DNA from: Patiria pectinifera | Taxonomy: Eukaryota; Echinodermata; Asteroidea; Valvatida; Asterinidae | NCBI GenBank assembly: GCA_029964075.1 | Contig: CM057147.1 | Location: 11,615,513-11,679,512, forward strand | DNA length: 64,000 nt | Reading direction: 5' to 3' | Part shown: positions 1 to 12,213 of the stretch, piece by piece | Numbering within the stretch: the first letter of the stretch is position 1 | Layout of the letters: each line of letters starts with the position of its first letter | Position numbers and translations under genes: made by a program | The notes under the pieces: model-generated | The model's database searches: none | What the model was told of the DNA's origin: nothing | The model's input: only the letters and a program-made list of their open reading frames with translations

Positions 1-665
1 CCAATTTGCCAGTCAAAGGACAGTACGGTCATTCAGTAAGCACATGCTCATCTACAAGGGAATTCCCCAAGATAAGAAATAGCTTGCTATGGCGAGTCAC
101 GTTACGGCTCCACAGTACATGTGACGGGTGGTCATGCATTATGCATGTTAGTAGATCCATTTACATTCGGTTGGACTCCGTGTGGCCTGGGGCAGCATAA
201 ATTCTACACAAGTGACAAAATTGATGTCACGTTTTAAAAATAAGCAGTGTTCCGTATGAAACATGTCTGTAAAAACAAAAACAGGCTTGATATTTCCTTA
301 TGAAATGTCAGAGACAAATTTGCTTCCCTTTGGCTACCAGGAACACCACCCTCGACACATTTCAATTCATTAGAGGCATAGTTCAACATGGACAGATTCA
401 TGAAGACGTGTACAATGCGATGTATGACCCACCATGGCGTGCTCGGCATGCTTGCACCATAGAGAAAGCAACAGATCTATGCTTGCAGGAAGGAAAGATC
501 CATGGTCTACACAATTTGTTTGTTCCTATCCTGCAATGAAATTACCTGTCCAAGTAATGAAGCATTTATAAAATTATGCGCAATGACGATCAAGGAATCA
601 TCTGGCTGAAATTATCCATGTATCCTTTAGTCGTCTTTGTTTTTTCTTTTTTTCTTTTTTACTAG
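1..665. other. Upstream intron tail, no exon recognised
   Basis: Exon 1 begins at 666 after a pyrimidine tract and ACTAG, needing one base from a preceding exon. No A, B or L motif, start codon with signal peptide, or promoter was recognised here, so this is most likely intron sequence. Confidence 0.6.
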
Positions 666-921
666 AATGCCCATTGATCTCCCTACCCTTCCTGGAGAAT
701 GTCGTCCAATGTTCCATCGACGATCGCTGCCTCGGCATCCAATGCTGCATCCATCTTGACTTTGTCATCACTGAACTCTTGCTGAGTGCAAGGATTCAAG
801 TCGACCCTTGCAACTTCCAGCTGTATGTGGCCTTTGAGAACTGGGAACTGAACATCACTCTCTTCAGCTACACCTGGGGAAAGGTGGAAACGGTGAACAT
901 TGGAAACGCTGTGATGTTGAG
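666..921 (+). CDS. Exon 1: A segment of cysteine-rich unit 1
   Basis: Encodes the six-cysteine A segment: CP at the start, QC, DRCLGIQCC, and DPCNFQL, then a conserved tail FENWELNITLF, WGK and GNAVMLR. Enters in phase 1 and leaves in phase 2 with donor AG|GTGAGT. The sequon NIT is a likely N-glycosylation site. It is clearly homologous to exons 4, 7, 11, 14 and 17. Confidence 0.88.
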
Positions 922-1497
922 GTGAGTTTGGTGCTTATGTTTCTTCTGTTTGTTGAGGATTGGAGAATTGGGGAAAAATCTGTTCTTTTGATTGTTAATT
1001 GAAGTTACCAAATTTAAAGATGAAATACTCCTTAATTTGTAAAAATGGACTCGAAAGATACAATTCAGAACATTTCAAAACATGATTGGGCAATATGATT
1101 GAGCAACTTTTGATTTGAAATTGAGATCCTAGAATGCTGTTTTTCTCAGAATATACATCTTAGATGTTGAACACTTTTGTTGCTTCAAACAAACAAAATG
1201 CACAAATTACAAATGATGGACTATGTCTTTAAAAAGCCATTTAAGATGTTGCATTTGAATTCCATTTCAACTATCCATGTATACAAATATGACAAAATCG
1301 GATCCTTGAAGCACTGATACACAAGTATAGGAAGGAAACTATTAATTACAGTAGTTCTTTGGGCCGAGAACTTCTGGTGAGCACTACTTTCATTTATATG
1401 TCCCTATAAAAATATGACACTTTAATGCCAATGAAAATTACCTTGTGTAATTTGCCCCCCCCCAATAATTCAAATTTGTAACATTTGCTATTTTCAG

Positions 1498-1747
1498 CTA
1501 TTCCCTTGAGAAGCTGACAGCCAAGAGAGTCTTCTCTGTGACTTTGAGTCTCACGTTGTGCATTGATGACACCTGCACCATGAACCCAATACTTGACCAT
1601 GTCTGGGTTCCTATACCCTTGTGTAACACTAATGCTACATCATTCACCTTGCCTGGTGATGGCACAGTGGAGGGATTCATACGAGAGCTAGGCGGTCGCA
1701 TTGGAAACTCTGCTATTGACCTGGTGCTGGAGAAGTTTGGCCTGAGT
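1498..1747 (+). CDS. Exon 2: B plus most of L, unit 1
   Basis: Begins YSLEK and carries the B cysteines LCIDDTC and PLCN. It runs without an intron into the L segment LPGDGTVEGFIRELGGRI and ends FGLS in phase 0 at GTGAGT. In units 2-4 an intron separates B from L at the LPG glycine, so unit 1 has lost that intron or the others gained it. Sequon NAT is present. Confidence 0.88.
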
Positions 1748-2268
1748 GTGAGTGTGCATAGTTTGATGTCTCATTGGCTTTTAATCATTGTCCTATCCAA
1801 GGCTATTGGTAATGGCTAATCTCTTTCATAAAATATTATCAAGGAATTGTAAAGGTTGTGGGTAGCCTACCGCCATGATCAGATTGAAGTAATTGGAGTA
1901 ATGGATATATAGCTGTAAAAGGGGTTGATCCCCTCCCCCTTGCGCGCAAAAAAACTTATTATAAAAAAACTTATTTAAAAAAGGTATGTATCCTTTACTC
2001 ACATTCTCTTAAATAGCCTCAGAATGCAAATCACTTCTAAAAGGGACGCATGACTTCAATAGCCTAACCTCGCCCCTTGAGTAAAACCTGGATCCGCCCC
2101 TGTGTCTAGTTAGTGGAGGGAAAAGGGCAATCTAGACACAGATTGGCACAATACAATGTTCCATCGCTTCACATATACATGTACACACCTACATGTAGCT
2201 TTTCTGTTTTATCTAAATACATTTTGTAAAGTAGGTATAATCTCTTTCTGCTCTTAACCTCACTGCAG

Positions 2269-2323
2269 CAATATCTGCAGAGTGTACCTTGTGACAGGGG
2301 AACACCAGGCACCTTGAGGAGTG
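2269..2323 (+). CDS. Exon 3: L tail, unit 1
   Basis: A 55-base exon encoding about 18 residues ending VPCDRGTPGTLRSG. It supplies the tenth cysteine of unit 1. Phase 0 in and phase 1 out match both neighbours, and the PC motif aligns with the L tails of exons 10, 13 and 16. Confidence 0.75.
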
Positions 2324-2826
2324 GTAAGTTTGATGCGGTTTTGCCAGTGGTAGTTAATTACCTAGATGGTGTCAAAAATGAGAGTAGGACTTTTAAGAAC
2401 AAACCGTGCACAAAATAGGGCACTGAACGTATTTCCTCCATTCAGACCGTTAGACCATGAAAGACCCCTGACGTGTTGACATTCACTTCTGTCGTATACC
2501 ATTATTCATACAAGAACCTCATACCAAATCTGAGGTTCCAAGAAGTTCAAATTGCTAATCTTGTAATGTTCCTCTCTGACCCAGCTCAGTTTTTGTTTTT
2601 CATAATTATTGTCTTTTAATATCTGTCAGCGTCTCCAAATCTAACCTCTACATAGTAACTGTCACTGTTGTTATTTGACACTGCATGATTCCTGTCTTTC
2701 CCAGCTTGTCAGGCATTGGTGTCAACTAGATTCCTGACTTCCTCACATGCAATGTCACCTATTACAGGCTGAGTCGTTACTGTCGCTGTCATTTGTAATA
2801 TTTGTAATTGATTCTCTTTCTTCAAG

Positions 2827-3082
2827 GCTGTCCAGCCGTTGATGTCACCCAGCTGCCTGAGTTCCTATCTTGCACTGTCACTGAATCCTGCCTGGGCATC
2901 CGATGCTGTCTGGAGATGGACTTGAAGATAACGACTCGCAGCGTCAGTGCCTGGGTCATCCTGGATCCCTGCAACTTCACCCTGTCTGTGGGCTTTGAGA
3001 AGTGGGAACGTAGTATCACTTTGTTCCACTACCCACTGGGTGACGTCATGGAGGAAGTTGTGAATGGCGTCCTGACAGTAAG
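2827..3082 (+). CDS. Exon 4: A segment, unit 2
   Basis: GCP, LSC, ESCLGIRCC, DPCNF and the tail GFEKWERSITLF give the six A cysteines in the same spacing as exon 1. Phase 1 to phase 2. Sequon NFT follows DPC. The exon has the same length as exon 1 (256 bases). Confidence 0.9.
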
Positions 3083-3234
3083 GTATGACACTATATCTTT
3101 GTATCTTTGGAGATACCATTATTGTTAAGTTCCGTGCTTTGTGCGTTTCCCTGACAAACTGTCACAGAATTTTGAATTTTCAATTAGTGTTTTTGCAAGT
3201 ATCAGTTTTTTTCCCACAACGAAGCATGGCAACT

Positions 3235-3330
3235 ATAGGATGCTCACACAGGCTTCCTTTGCATGTGGGCCTAGCGGGAATTGAACCCGGCTGACTGAGA
3301 TGGAAGGCAAAGAGAGCACCACTGTACCTC
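3235..3330 (-). repeat. Antisense tRNA-derived SINE fragment
   Basis: Contains GCGGGAATTGAACCCGGCTG, which on the minus strand reads as a pol III B box (GGGTTCAATTCCC). No complete tRNA fold is seen, so this is a SINE fragment. Confidence 0.5.
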
Positions 3331-3512
3331 CCCTTGTATTGTGTAGTTGGTCACCCTCTCCATCAATGGTTGAAGGACTATGATGATTACACAGCAATTA
3401 GTTTAATACGTATGAAAATGGCAATTCCCAAACTAATTTATATCTAATCAATCACAAATCTGTATGCAGTTTTACTTTTCTTCAACTTGAACACTCTTGT
3501 GACAGCTCCTTA

Positions 3513-3906
3513 TAGTGGTGTGCGTCGGAACCGGGTATCTGAGAAACCCCACCGCTATGTCAGGAACCGGTTCCAGATTATTTGATCGGTTACCAGTAAC
3601 AAAATTTACAAATCACTTGATTACTTCTCAGACAATTATGAAAAAAAAGGTTTTGAATGCCATTTGTCATGTTTGTGGCGATTTTCAAAATGAAAACTGG
3701 GACACATGGAGACCTTAAACAGCTTTAACATTTATGTGCAATTGCTAGAGAGAATGTTCGCAAAAGCTGCGTTCACCTTAAACCTATAAGCCCGGCAGAC
3801 AACTTCGAATTTTGGGATGGGGTTTCTTTTTAGGGGTACCTCGGTACCCGTGTTTTTATTGAATAGGGTACCCGATTCCTGTACTAACCGTAAATACACA
3901 CCACTA
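3513..3906. mobile_element. hAT-like MITE
   Basis: Short inverted ends TAGTGGTGTG and CACACCACTA enclose 394 bases with no coding capacity. The flanks GCTCCTTA (3505-3512) and GTTCCTAA (3907-3914) match at six of eight bases, consistent with an aged 8-bp target duplication typical of hAT elements. Confidence 0.65.
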
Positions 3907-3975
3907 GTTCCTAATAGCTTATTTAACATTGTTACATTTCCTTTTTGACTGTGTAATTTGCATTTAAACACGTAG

Positions 3976-4130
3976 ATGGCGAGTGGCTAAGATCACCAAG
4001 AACAAGCAGTTTGAGATAGACTTGTCCCTAGTCCTCTGTGTAGATGGAGCATGTGACACCCTGACAGTGTTTGCTGGCAGTCGCCTTCCAACACCGCTGT
4101 GTAACACCCGATATACATTCACTCTGCCTG
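3976..4130 (+). CDS. Exon 5: B segment, unit 2
   Basis: Encodes LCVDGAC and PLCN with the ending YTFTLPG. Acceptor CGTAG, donor G|GTATGT, phase 2 to phase 1. The following intron contains the large minisatellite. Confidence 0.88.
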
Positions 4131-4454
4131 GTATGTTTACAGCTCACTTCTATGGCCAGTGACTTTGGGTTGTGATTTATTGTCACTGATCAAAGGTAAA
4201 GTTCACAAATTCCATCGTGATGGCAAGTCAATTTGAACAATTTCAATTTATATTTGTTGCATTTCACATATACTTCCGAAAGTTTGTTTCAGTACGGAGA
4301 AGGAATTACATGTAATAAACAGTTTGGCGGCACTGGTTATATTATATTTTCTGTGTATGTTCCCTTTAACCGGACATCAACACGATTGCTTCTTTGCACG
4401 TAAAAAGACACTTGAAAAAAGTCAAATGTGTTGTTGTACTCCCTTCACTGACAC

Positions 4455-7125
4455 CCTAGTGCATGCAAGCCATCCTACACTCTGACTCTCCATAGATGTC
4501 TCACTGCACCATGTAGTGCATGCAAGGCATCCTTCACTCGGAATCTTAATAGTGGTCTCACAGCATCATCTAGTGAATGCAAGGCATCCTTCACTCTGAC
4601 TCTCCATAGTGGTATTATTTTCCTTTATTGCACCCCATCGATCTATTAAGCCCTTCCCGTGCTGTTTTGTCAAATAACAACTCAGAACACTGTCCAACAA
4701 AAGTCCAACGATCGTATTTGCAAAAGAAGTTCATACTGTGAGCATGTAGTGTGACAGTCGGGAGGTGCACTAGTTGTTGCCCTCGTATCCAGTATGCAGG
4801 GTCGAATGGATCGCTCATCACCATCTAGTGAATGCAAGGCATCCTACACTCTGACTCTCTATAGTGGTCTCACAGCATCGTCTGGTGAATGCAAGGCATC
4901 CTTCACTCTGACTCTCTATAGTGGTCTCACAGCAAAATCTAGTGCATGTCTCTCCATAGTGCTCTCACAGCATCATCTTGTGCATCAAGGCAGTCTGCTC
5001 TCTGTCTCTCTATAGGTGTCTAACAGCACCATCTAGTGAACGCAACGCACCCTTCACCCTGACTGTCTATAGGTGTCTCACAGCATCATCTAATGAATGG
5101 AAGGTATTCTGCACTCTGTCTCTTATAGTGGTTTTACAGCATCGTCTAGTGAATGCAAGGTTTCCTACACTATGACTCTCTTTAGTAGTCTCACAGCATC
5201 ATCTAGTGAATGCAAGGCTCTACAGTCTGACTATAGTGGTGTCATAGCATCATAAAGTGAATGCAAGGCATCCTGCAATCTCACTCTCTGAAGTGTTCTC
5301 ACAGCATCAGCTAGTGAAGGCAAGTCATCCTTCACTCTGATTCTCTATAGTGGACTCGCAACGCCAGTGCAAGGCACCCTGCACTCAGACTCTCTAAAGT
5401 GGTCTCACAGCACCATTCCGTGAATGCAAGGTAACCTTAACTCTGACTCTCTCTGGTGGTCTCACAGCACCATCTAGTGAATGCAAGGCATCCTTCACTC
5501 TGATTATCTGTAGTGGACTCTCAGCGCCAATGCAAGACATCCTGCAATCTGACTCTCTATAGTAGCTTCACAGCACCATCTAGTGAATGCAAGGCATCCT
5601 TCACTCTGACTCTCTTTAGTGGTCTCACATCACCATCTAGTGAATGCAAGGGTTTCTGCTCTCTGTCTCTCCAAAGTGGTCTTACAGCATCATCTTGTGC
5701 ATGCAAGGCATTCTGCTCTCTGTCTCTCTATAGTTGTCTTACAACACCATCTAGTGAATGTAAGGCATTCTGCACTCTGTCTCCCTACAGTAATCTCACA
5801 GCAACATCTAGGGCATGCAAGACATCCTTCACTCTGACTCTCTGAAGTGGTGTTATAGCATCATATAGTGAATACGAGGCATCCTGCAGTCTTACTCTCA
5901 GAAGTGTTCTCACAGCATCGTCTAGTGAATCCAAGGTTTCCTATACTTTGACTCTCTATAGTGGTCTCACAGCATCATCTAGTGAATGCAAGGCATCCGT
6001 CACGCTGATTCTCTATAGTAGACTCACAACATCATCTAGTGCATTCAAGGCATCATTTACTATAGCCCTCTATAGTGGTCTTACAGCATCATCTAGTGAA
6101 TGCAAACCATCCTGTACTCTGACTCTCCATATTGGACTCACAGCATCATCTAGTGAATGCAAGGCATCTTGTACTCTGACTCTCTATAGTGGTCTCACAG
6201 CACCATCTAGTGAATGCAAGGCATTCTTCACTCTGACTCTTTATAGTTGTCTAACAGCATCATCTAATGAATGGAAGGTTTTCTTCACTCTGTTTCCCTG
6301 TAGTTTTCTTACAGCACCATCTAGTGAATACAAGGCATCCTACACTCTGACTCTCTATAGTGGTCTTATAGCACCATCTAGTGAATGCAAGGCATCCTGC
6401 ACTCTGTTTCTCTATAGTTGTCTAACAGCATCATCTAATGAATGGAAGGTTTTCTTCACTCTGTTTCCCTGTAGATTTCTTACAGCACCATCTAGTGATT
6501 ACAAGGCATCCTACACTCTGACTCTCTATAGTGGTCTCACAGCACCATCTAGTGAATGCAAGGCATTCTTCACTCTGACTCTTTATAGTTGTCTAACAGC
6601 ATCATCTAATGAATGGAAGGTTTTCTTCACTCTGTTTCCCTGTAGTTTTCTTACAGCACCATCTAGTGAATACAAGGCATCCTACACTCTGACTCTCTAT
6701 AGTGGTTTTATAGCACCATCTAGTGAATGCAAGGCATCCTGCACTCTGTTTCTCTATAGTGGTCTCACAGCATCATTTAATGCATTCAAGGCATCCTTCA
6801 CTCTGTCTCTCTAAAGTGGTGTTACAGCACCATCTAGTGAATGCAAGGCATCCTGCACACTGACTCTCTAAAGTGGTGTCACAGCATCATCTTGTGAATT
6901 CAATGTATCCTTCACTCTGACATTTTACAGTGGTCTCACAGCACCATCTAGTGAATGCAAGGTATCCTTCACTCTGTCTCTCTATAGTGGTCTCACAACA
7001 TCATCCAATGATTGCAAGGCATCCTGCACTCTGCCTCTCCATATTGATAACACAGCATCATCCAGTGAGTGCAAGGCATCCTTCACTCTGTCTCTATAGT
7101 GGTCTCACAGCACCATCTACTGTTT
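4455..7125. repeat. 57-bp minisatellite with 171-bp higher-order repeat
   Basis: About 43 imperfect copies of a unit containing CATCTAGTGAATGCAAGGCA, CACTCTGACTCTCTATAG and GTCTCACAG fill most of intron 5. A non-repeat stretch interrupts it at about 4614-4812. The unit is 19 codons long, so long open frames occur by chance (for example 5948-6814). Diagnostic TGTCTAACAGC starts at 6248, 6419 and 6590, exactly 171 bases (three units) apart, showing recent higher-order amplification. Confidence 0.93.
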
Positions 7126-7385
7126 CTGACGTGAATCCGCACGTGTCCACTATCACCAAACCTACATGCATTGTTGTAATCAAGTGTATCAAAAATCCAG
7201 TCAAATGTAATTACAAGTCAATTCACTTAAGTCTTGTCAACAGTAAAAGGGAATGAACAGTAACAAGAATGTACTTATCATCGTACATTTGAATAGCGTG
7301 GGACTTAATCTGGAAATACATGTACTCTTATGTTAAGAATTTTCCGATGCATGTGTTACATTTTGTAACCTTTTTTACTTCCCAG

Positions 7386-7517
7386 GTGATGGCTCAGTGT
7401 CAGGCTTTTTGAGTTACCTTGGTGGTAATGTCGGTCAGTTTGCCATAGATGCAGCCCTGCGTCATCTTCATCTGACTGGCTTCCTCACAGGAAAGGCATG
7501 CAGCTATCACACACAGG
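7386..7517 (+). CDS. Exon 6: L segment, unit 2
   Basis: Encodes DGSVSGFLSYLGG, an amphipathic helical stretch and the cysteine motif KACSYHTQG. It aligns with the second half of exon 2 (DGTVEGF). Phase 1 to phase 1, 132 bases, the same length as exon 13. Confidence 0.88.
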
Positions 7518-7732
7518 GTATGTACAGCTAATTGCATTTAGAACAGGCTCAAGAAAGTTGTCACGAAATTAATTGTGATTTGTTGTTTATTTAGAGGAGA
7601 TTTTAGATAAACCCTTTATGGAATAAATTTTGTGACCCTCAAATAGAAAACCAGTCGGAAGTCGTGTTTTGAAATACAGCAAGATGTTTTAACACCCAAA
7701 TGGATCGATCACTTGTTTGTCTTCCTCTCTAG

Positions 7733-7939
7733 ATGTCTGTGCCAGCTCCACTAGTATCCTAGGCAACTGCACTGTGATTGGTGAGACCTGCACGGAGTTA
7801 CGATGCTGCCTGGACCTGGACCTGAAGATAGCTGATGTCTCGGCCACCACATGGTTCAAATTTGACCCTTGTGACTTCACCTTCTCGTTGGGTCTGGAGA
7901 AGTGGTCCTTTCATGGCTCTGTCTTTAGTTATCAATGGG
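7733..7939 (+). CDS. Exon 7: A segment, unit 3
   Basis: Carries VCAS, GNC, ETCTELRCC and DPCDF with the tail GLEKWSFHGSVF, ending at the tryptophan of the WG motif. CLGI is replaced by CTEL. An extra intron splits off the last part of A into exon 8. Phase 1 to phase 1. Confidence 0.88.
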
Positions 7940-8521
7940 GTAAGATCTGGCTGTGTGTCGCTAGATTCAATGAGTGGTTTGGAGGGGTATGAAGTAAAGG
8001 GGTTCCAAATTGCACAAAGGATTGATGCCCGCTACTAAGTCAGATGACAATTGAAAATTGATAACTATAATTTGAAAAAAAAAAACTGTTGGGTGGCCTA
8101 GATATTTAATATAAAGATAAGATGTTGGAGATTTTGCCAATAAAGTTCATTGTATAATATAAATGCAACTTAAATACTAGTTTGTTATATATACTCAGGT
8201 TGAAATTAGGATTTCCATTTATTCTGTATAATTACTACTTGAAGAAGTGTGTCAAATTCAAATTTAAGATATACATTTGAAATTCAGGTTCAAGTGCAAC
8301 ATAACACGCTTTCTTTCATTTCTGTAAATAGTTTGTATTCTGAATCCTTGGTTCCTCTTCCCAGTTTCCAGTTTCGCCCTCACCTCCTGTGCTATTTGGC
8401 CTCTTTCGTTGCTGTGTGAGGGTAGTGCTTTTGTACTGATTTTTTTTTCTTATTAATCTTGTCAAAATTTAAAAAAACTAACAGATGCTAGAGCATGAAT
8501 ACTGTGTTTTTGTATTGGTAG

Positions 8522-8564
8522 GAAAAGAGATGACAGTCACAATTGCTTCAGGATTGAATCTGAG
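8522..8564 (+). CDS. Exon 8: end of A segment, unit 3
   Basis: A 43-base microexon encoding GKEMTVTIASGLNLR, which aligns with GKVETVNIGNAVMLR at the end of exon 1. Phase 1 in, phase 2 out, donor AG|GTAAGT. Too short to be found as an ORF; the homology and phase decide it. Confidence 0.78.
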
Positions 8565-9408
8565 GTAAGTATGAACAATTCAACATAATGTCATTAGCAC
8601 TGCATAATCACCAACTTGCTTGTGATTTGTCTTCCCCACAAAGCTCAGGGATATCACTGAGTAAATGTTGTTAAAGTAATTTCATCAGCAAGGATTAAAA
8701 AATTAATATTATACTCAAACTCCATTTAAGTAGAAAGACACCCCAGTTGTGTGTGTGTATGTGGCACAGCTTCAAGTTAAATTTTTTTTTAATCACCGGA
8801 AAACCAAAGCGTAGGACAAACCGGAAGCATTAGGCGGTACTGCTGACCACCGTCAATCATCGATGAATAATGATATTTACAGGCTACGTGCATATGTGTT
8901 CTGATAGTGATATCGATACAAGATTATCGGAATACAAAAAAGGTAGGGCAAACCGGAAACATAGACGTTACACCCAAACTTACAAAGGACTCAATGATAA
9001 CAATAACAACTACATGAATGTGGATAGTGATACCCTTTTAATGAAGACCATTTTCCACACATGTACAAACCATCAACAAAGAAAGCAACAATGACTCAAT
9101 GATAAAGGTAACCACAATATAGATAGTGATACCCATGACCACTATCCACACAAACCATCAAAAAGGAACGCAACAGTGTGAATGTTCTCTACTCTATAGA
9201 AATCGCTACAGTAAAACCATAGACCATAAAGGTCAACAAATTAGTTATTCCAGAAAACTTTCTTAGAAGAGTGATTTTCAGTCAATTGTTCCAACCGCTG
9301 GAACATGCAGCCGGTGTAATTCGTGTGGGATGTTACGGGCTATTTGTTACACATTTATGTTTACAATAAGAATAAACTCCCAGGTATGGTAGGGAATGGG
9401 CCGTGGGG

Positions 9409-9736
9409 CAGGCGCGGTTCTAGAACCAATATTTTAGGGGGACTAGCACGGTGGATCAACAATTGTTTTCAGGGAGGCGTGCAGAAATGTTGACCGGTTA
9501 TTTTTTCCAGACACTTAGGCCTCCGAAAATCAATGGGGAGCGCCAATAAATCCTAAAATCATTCACAATATATTAACTAATGCACCCTTGTCACGGCTAT
9601 TTCTTCTTTAGGGGAGACCGTTCGCATGTACATGCAATTTTTATTTTTTTTACGGAATTTTTTTCGGGGGGGGCTAGACAAAATTTTGGGGGGCTACAGC
9701 CCCCCCCCCCCCAGCCCCCCCGTAGAACCGCGCCTG
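9409..9736. mobile_element. hAT-like MITE, copy 1
   Basis: Starts CAGGCGCGGTTCTA and ends TAGAACCGCGCCTG, perfect inverted termini, flanked by a perfect 8-bp duplication CCGTGGGG (9401-9408 and 9737-9744). 328 bases, with a long C run near the right end. Non-autonomous. Confidence 0.88.
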
Positions 9737-10278
9737 CCGTGGGGCACATCACGGCGCTATATTGTTACATTACAAATTACATCTAGCACATGAAACTTTA
9801 GAGGTATACGTACAAGCAAAATGTCCCATCCTATTGAAGTTAGCTAATTTCATATCCAACACGATTGGGTGTTAGACTTCTTATTTGGCACGAACAAACG
9901 CAGCTTGTTTCTCAACCGAACCAGTTGCAACACATTACAAAGAAAGGATTGTAGGGGAGGAGGAGGGAAATTATTTTCAAACTAACTTTAATGTTTGACA
10001 CACACATCTATCAATATGTACTCCTGCCTACGAATTGGCCTAGCATTTTGGCGGCAACCCACTTACGATGATTGGCTGCCTATAATCCCAACGCTGATTG
10101 GCTGCCTAGAATCCTGACTGCTGCTATAAAAAGGCGAGATATTCATATAACGTCCGCAATCGTGATATACAACACGGCAAGCGTGGACATTTGTCAGTAC
10201 CAAAACAATGTTTTCCGTTGAGTATAATGGATTTTATCATTTACGTGATAAAATTTCTTCATTCATGTTTAAATCCCA

Positions 10279-11121
10279 GTACATACCGTTATTTCGTTTT
10301 TACCGTTTTCGATTCCCTCAAAAACAACGAACCGTTGACCGTTTTGTTGTTTTACAGTTTTGTAAAATGTTCAACGGTATTAAGTCACAAAAAAATTATA
10401 TTAAAAAAAAAAAAAAAAAAAATAACCAGTGCACCTTTGAATGTTAATGTGTCCTTGGGATCGAGTCACTGCCTGGGGAATTGCCCTATTCTTACCTTTA
10501 TGTCGTTCTCACGCCATAGTTTGCGAATAGTGGCTATTTGAAGAGCCGCGCTGACTTCCAATTTCCTTCAAAAAAGCATATCTGCAACCTCTTCATAAGA
10601 ATTATGTCTTACCATCCTGTATCTTTTGTGAAATTTCCTGAAATTTCCCAGCGCCATTTTTGCTTGCAAATTTTAAAGCCCTACCAACTGAATCGCAGAA
10701 GATGGGGCTCAGGGACTCAGGGTCACGCCAGGAATCACACTACGCAATTATTATGCCTATAATGTTACTCACGTTAAAACTCCTTCGTGCACGGCATGGT
10801 CCCCCTCCACACCCTCCCCCTTGCCCACCGCTGCAAAATGCACCACGAACTGTTAACTATGACACTTAAATAACGAAAAACAGTCTGACGGTTTTGCCGT
10901 TTTTCAAAGTTATTTGTGAAAAACTGTAAAACAAAAATCATTGAGCGTCATGCTATAATGAATTATACTTAAATGATAAAACGAAATAACTGTATTTATC
11001 TGAACACCGTTTGACCGTTTTACAAAACTGTAAAACGACAAAATGGTCAATTGTTTGTTTCCTTCTTTTTTTCTTTTTTTTTAAGAAATACAAAACGGTA
11101 AAACGAAATAATGGTATGTAC
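10279..11121. repeat. Large inverted repeat (foldback element)
   Basis: Left arm (about 10279-10380) and right arm (about 11010-11121) are inverted copies, including an exact 18-base match at 10350-10367 and 11018-11035. The arms are rich in CGTTTTACCGTTTT-type motifs. The spacer holds a poly-A run at about 10406-10422. No coding capacity. Confidence 0.75.
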
Positions 11122-11203
11122 CGAGATTGTGGTAGCAGTTTTGACTTTAGATATGAAAACATGCACGGTTTTGACTAGGGTATTACTATTAATCCCCTTG
11201 CAG

Positions 11204-11355
11204 ATACTCTATCAAAAAGAAGAATGATACTCATGAGTTTGAGATGAGCATGATGGTAGAATATTGCATTGATGGACTGTGCACTGACATCGACATACAG
11301 CATTACATCCCAATCCCTGTATGCAACCCACGCTTCAGCAATTACAATCTATCCG
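11204..11355 (+). CDS. Exon 9: B segment, unit 3
   Basis: Begins RYSIKKK and encodes YCIDGLC and IPVCN, ending NLSG. Phase 2 to phase 1. The intron before it carries a hAT-like MITE and a large inverted repeat. Confidence 0.88.
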
Positions 11356-12075
11356 GTGAGTTTACAGACAGGTGTCTCATAGGTCACCTCTTCTAAGGGA
11401 TTAAACTATGATTGTTGTTTATACACTGCCCATAGTCACTGAAAAGACTTGTTAATTAATACCACTGTTGATTAATACTACTTAAAACATACTTATATAT
11501 GACTTAGCTATTCAATCACATCAAGAGTGCCATGTTCCATTCAGGTTAACTCTGTACCTACTAGCTTGGAGAACCTTAAATAGATTGAGCATTTGATTAT
11601 AATAAGACTAGATTAATACACTTTTATTGTGACCTTTACATTATAATGATCAAGAGCGCATTACGAGAGAGTACTTTTAAAGTTAGAGCAGACAAAAAGA
11701 GACACAATTAAATTTGAGATAAAGTCAGGTCATCGCTTCAGAGCCCAAAACACCGTATGGGGATATGTCTGTCCCGCAATTAGCCTATCCCTGCTGACAT
11801 TGTAGTGTTCTGTATTTCAAGGCCATTTTACCCAAAGTAAACAAAGTAAGTCTGTGTTACAATCTGCCATTTCACAGCTGTGATTTCAGTTTTCACTTCG
11901 GCACGTTTTAGTAAATACATACCCCTAGACGAAGTGACAGTTTCAGACACAGGGTAAATGGCAAAAATCTAATAAGATGTGACTAGCAAAAGGCACATTT
12001 AATAACTCACAGTCCTCATCCTCACAACACAAGGCAACTCAGTTTGTCACTATCTTTGGTGTTGTTTTTCTCCAG

Positions 12076-12213
12076 TGGACGGTTTCATAGAGACAGTATC
12101 AGGACAGGTCATCCAGGGAGCATCGCTAGCCCTTCTATCACAGCTTGGAATTGACCCAGACTTCTTCAGGAGTCAACCGTGTCGCAACCCTGTGGGGCCT
12201 CAGTCTTATGGCA
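12076..12213 (+). CDS. Exon 10: L segment, unit 3
   Basis: Encodes VDGFIETVSGQVIQG and the tail SQPCRNPVGPQSYG. The donor is taken as A|GTAGGT because it keeps phase 1 to exon 11. An alternative four bases later would break the frame. Confidence 0.82.

Larger units (their letters stand above)
922..2826. other. Introns 1-3, no named element
   Basis: Intron 1 (922-1497) shows nothing recognisable. Intron 2 (1748-2268) has a C-rich stretch around 1920-2105 that may be a decayed transposon. Intron 3 (2324-2826) shows nothing recognisable. Confidence 0.5.

Noticed and set aside
5948-6814. A 288-codon open frame of 19-residue repeats
   Set aside because: It lies wholly inside the 57-bp minisatellite, whose unit is divisible by three. 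It has no splice context in phase with exons 5 and 6 and has stops on either side.
9580-9786. Open frame over the proline-rich region
   Set aside because: It is the C-rich end of a MITE read in one frame and crosses the element border.
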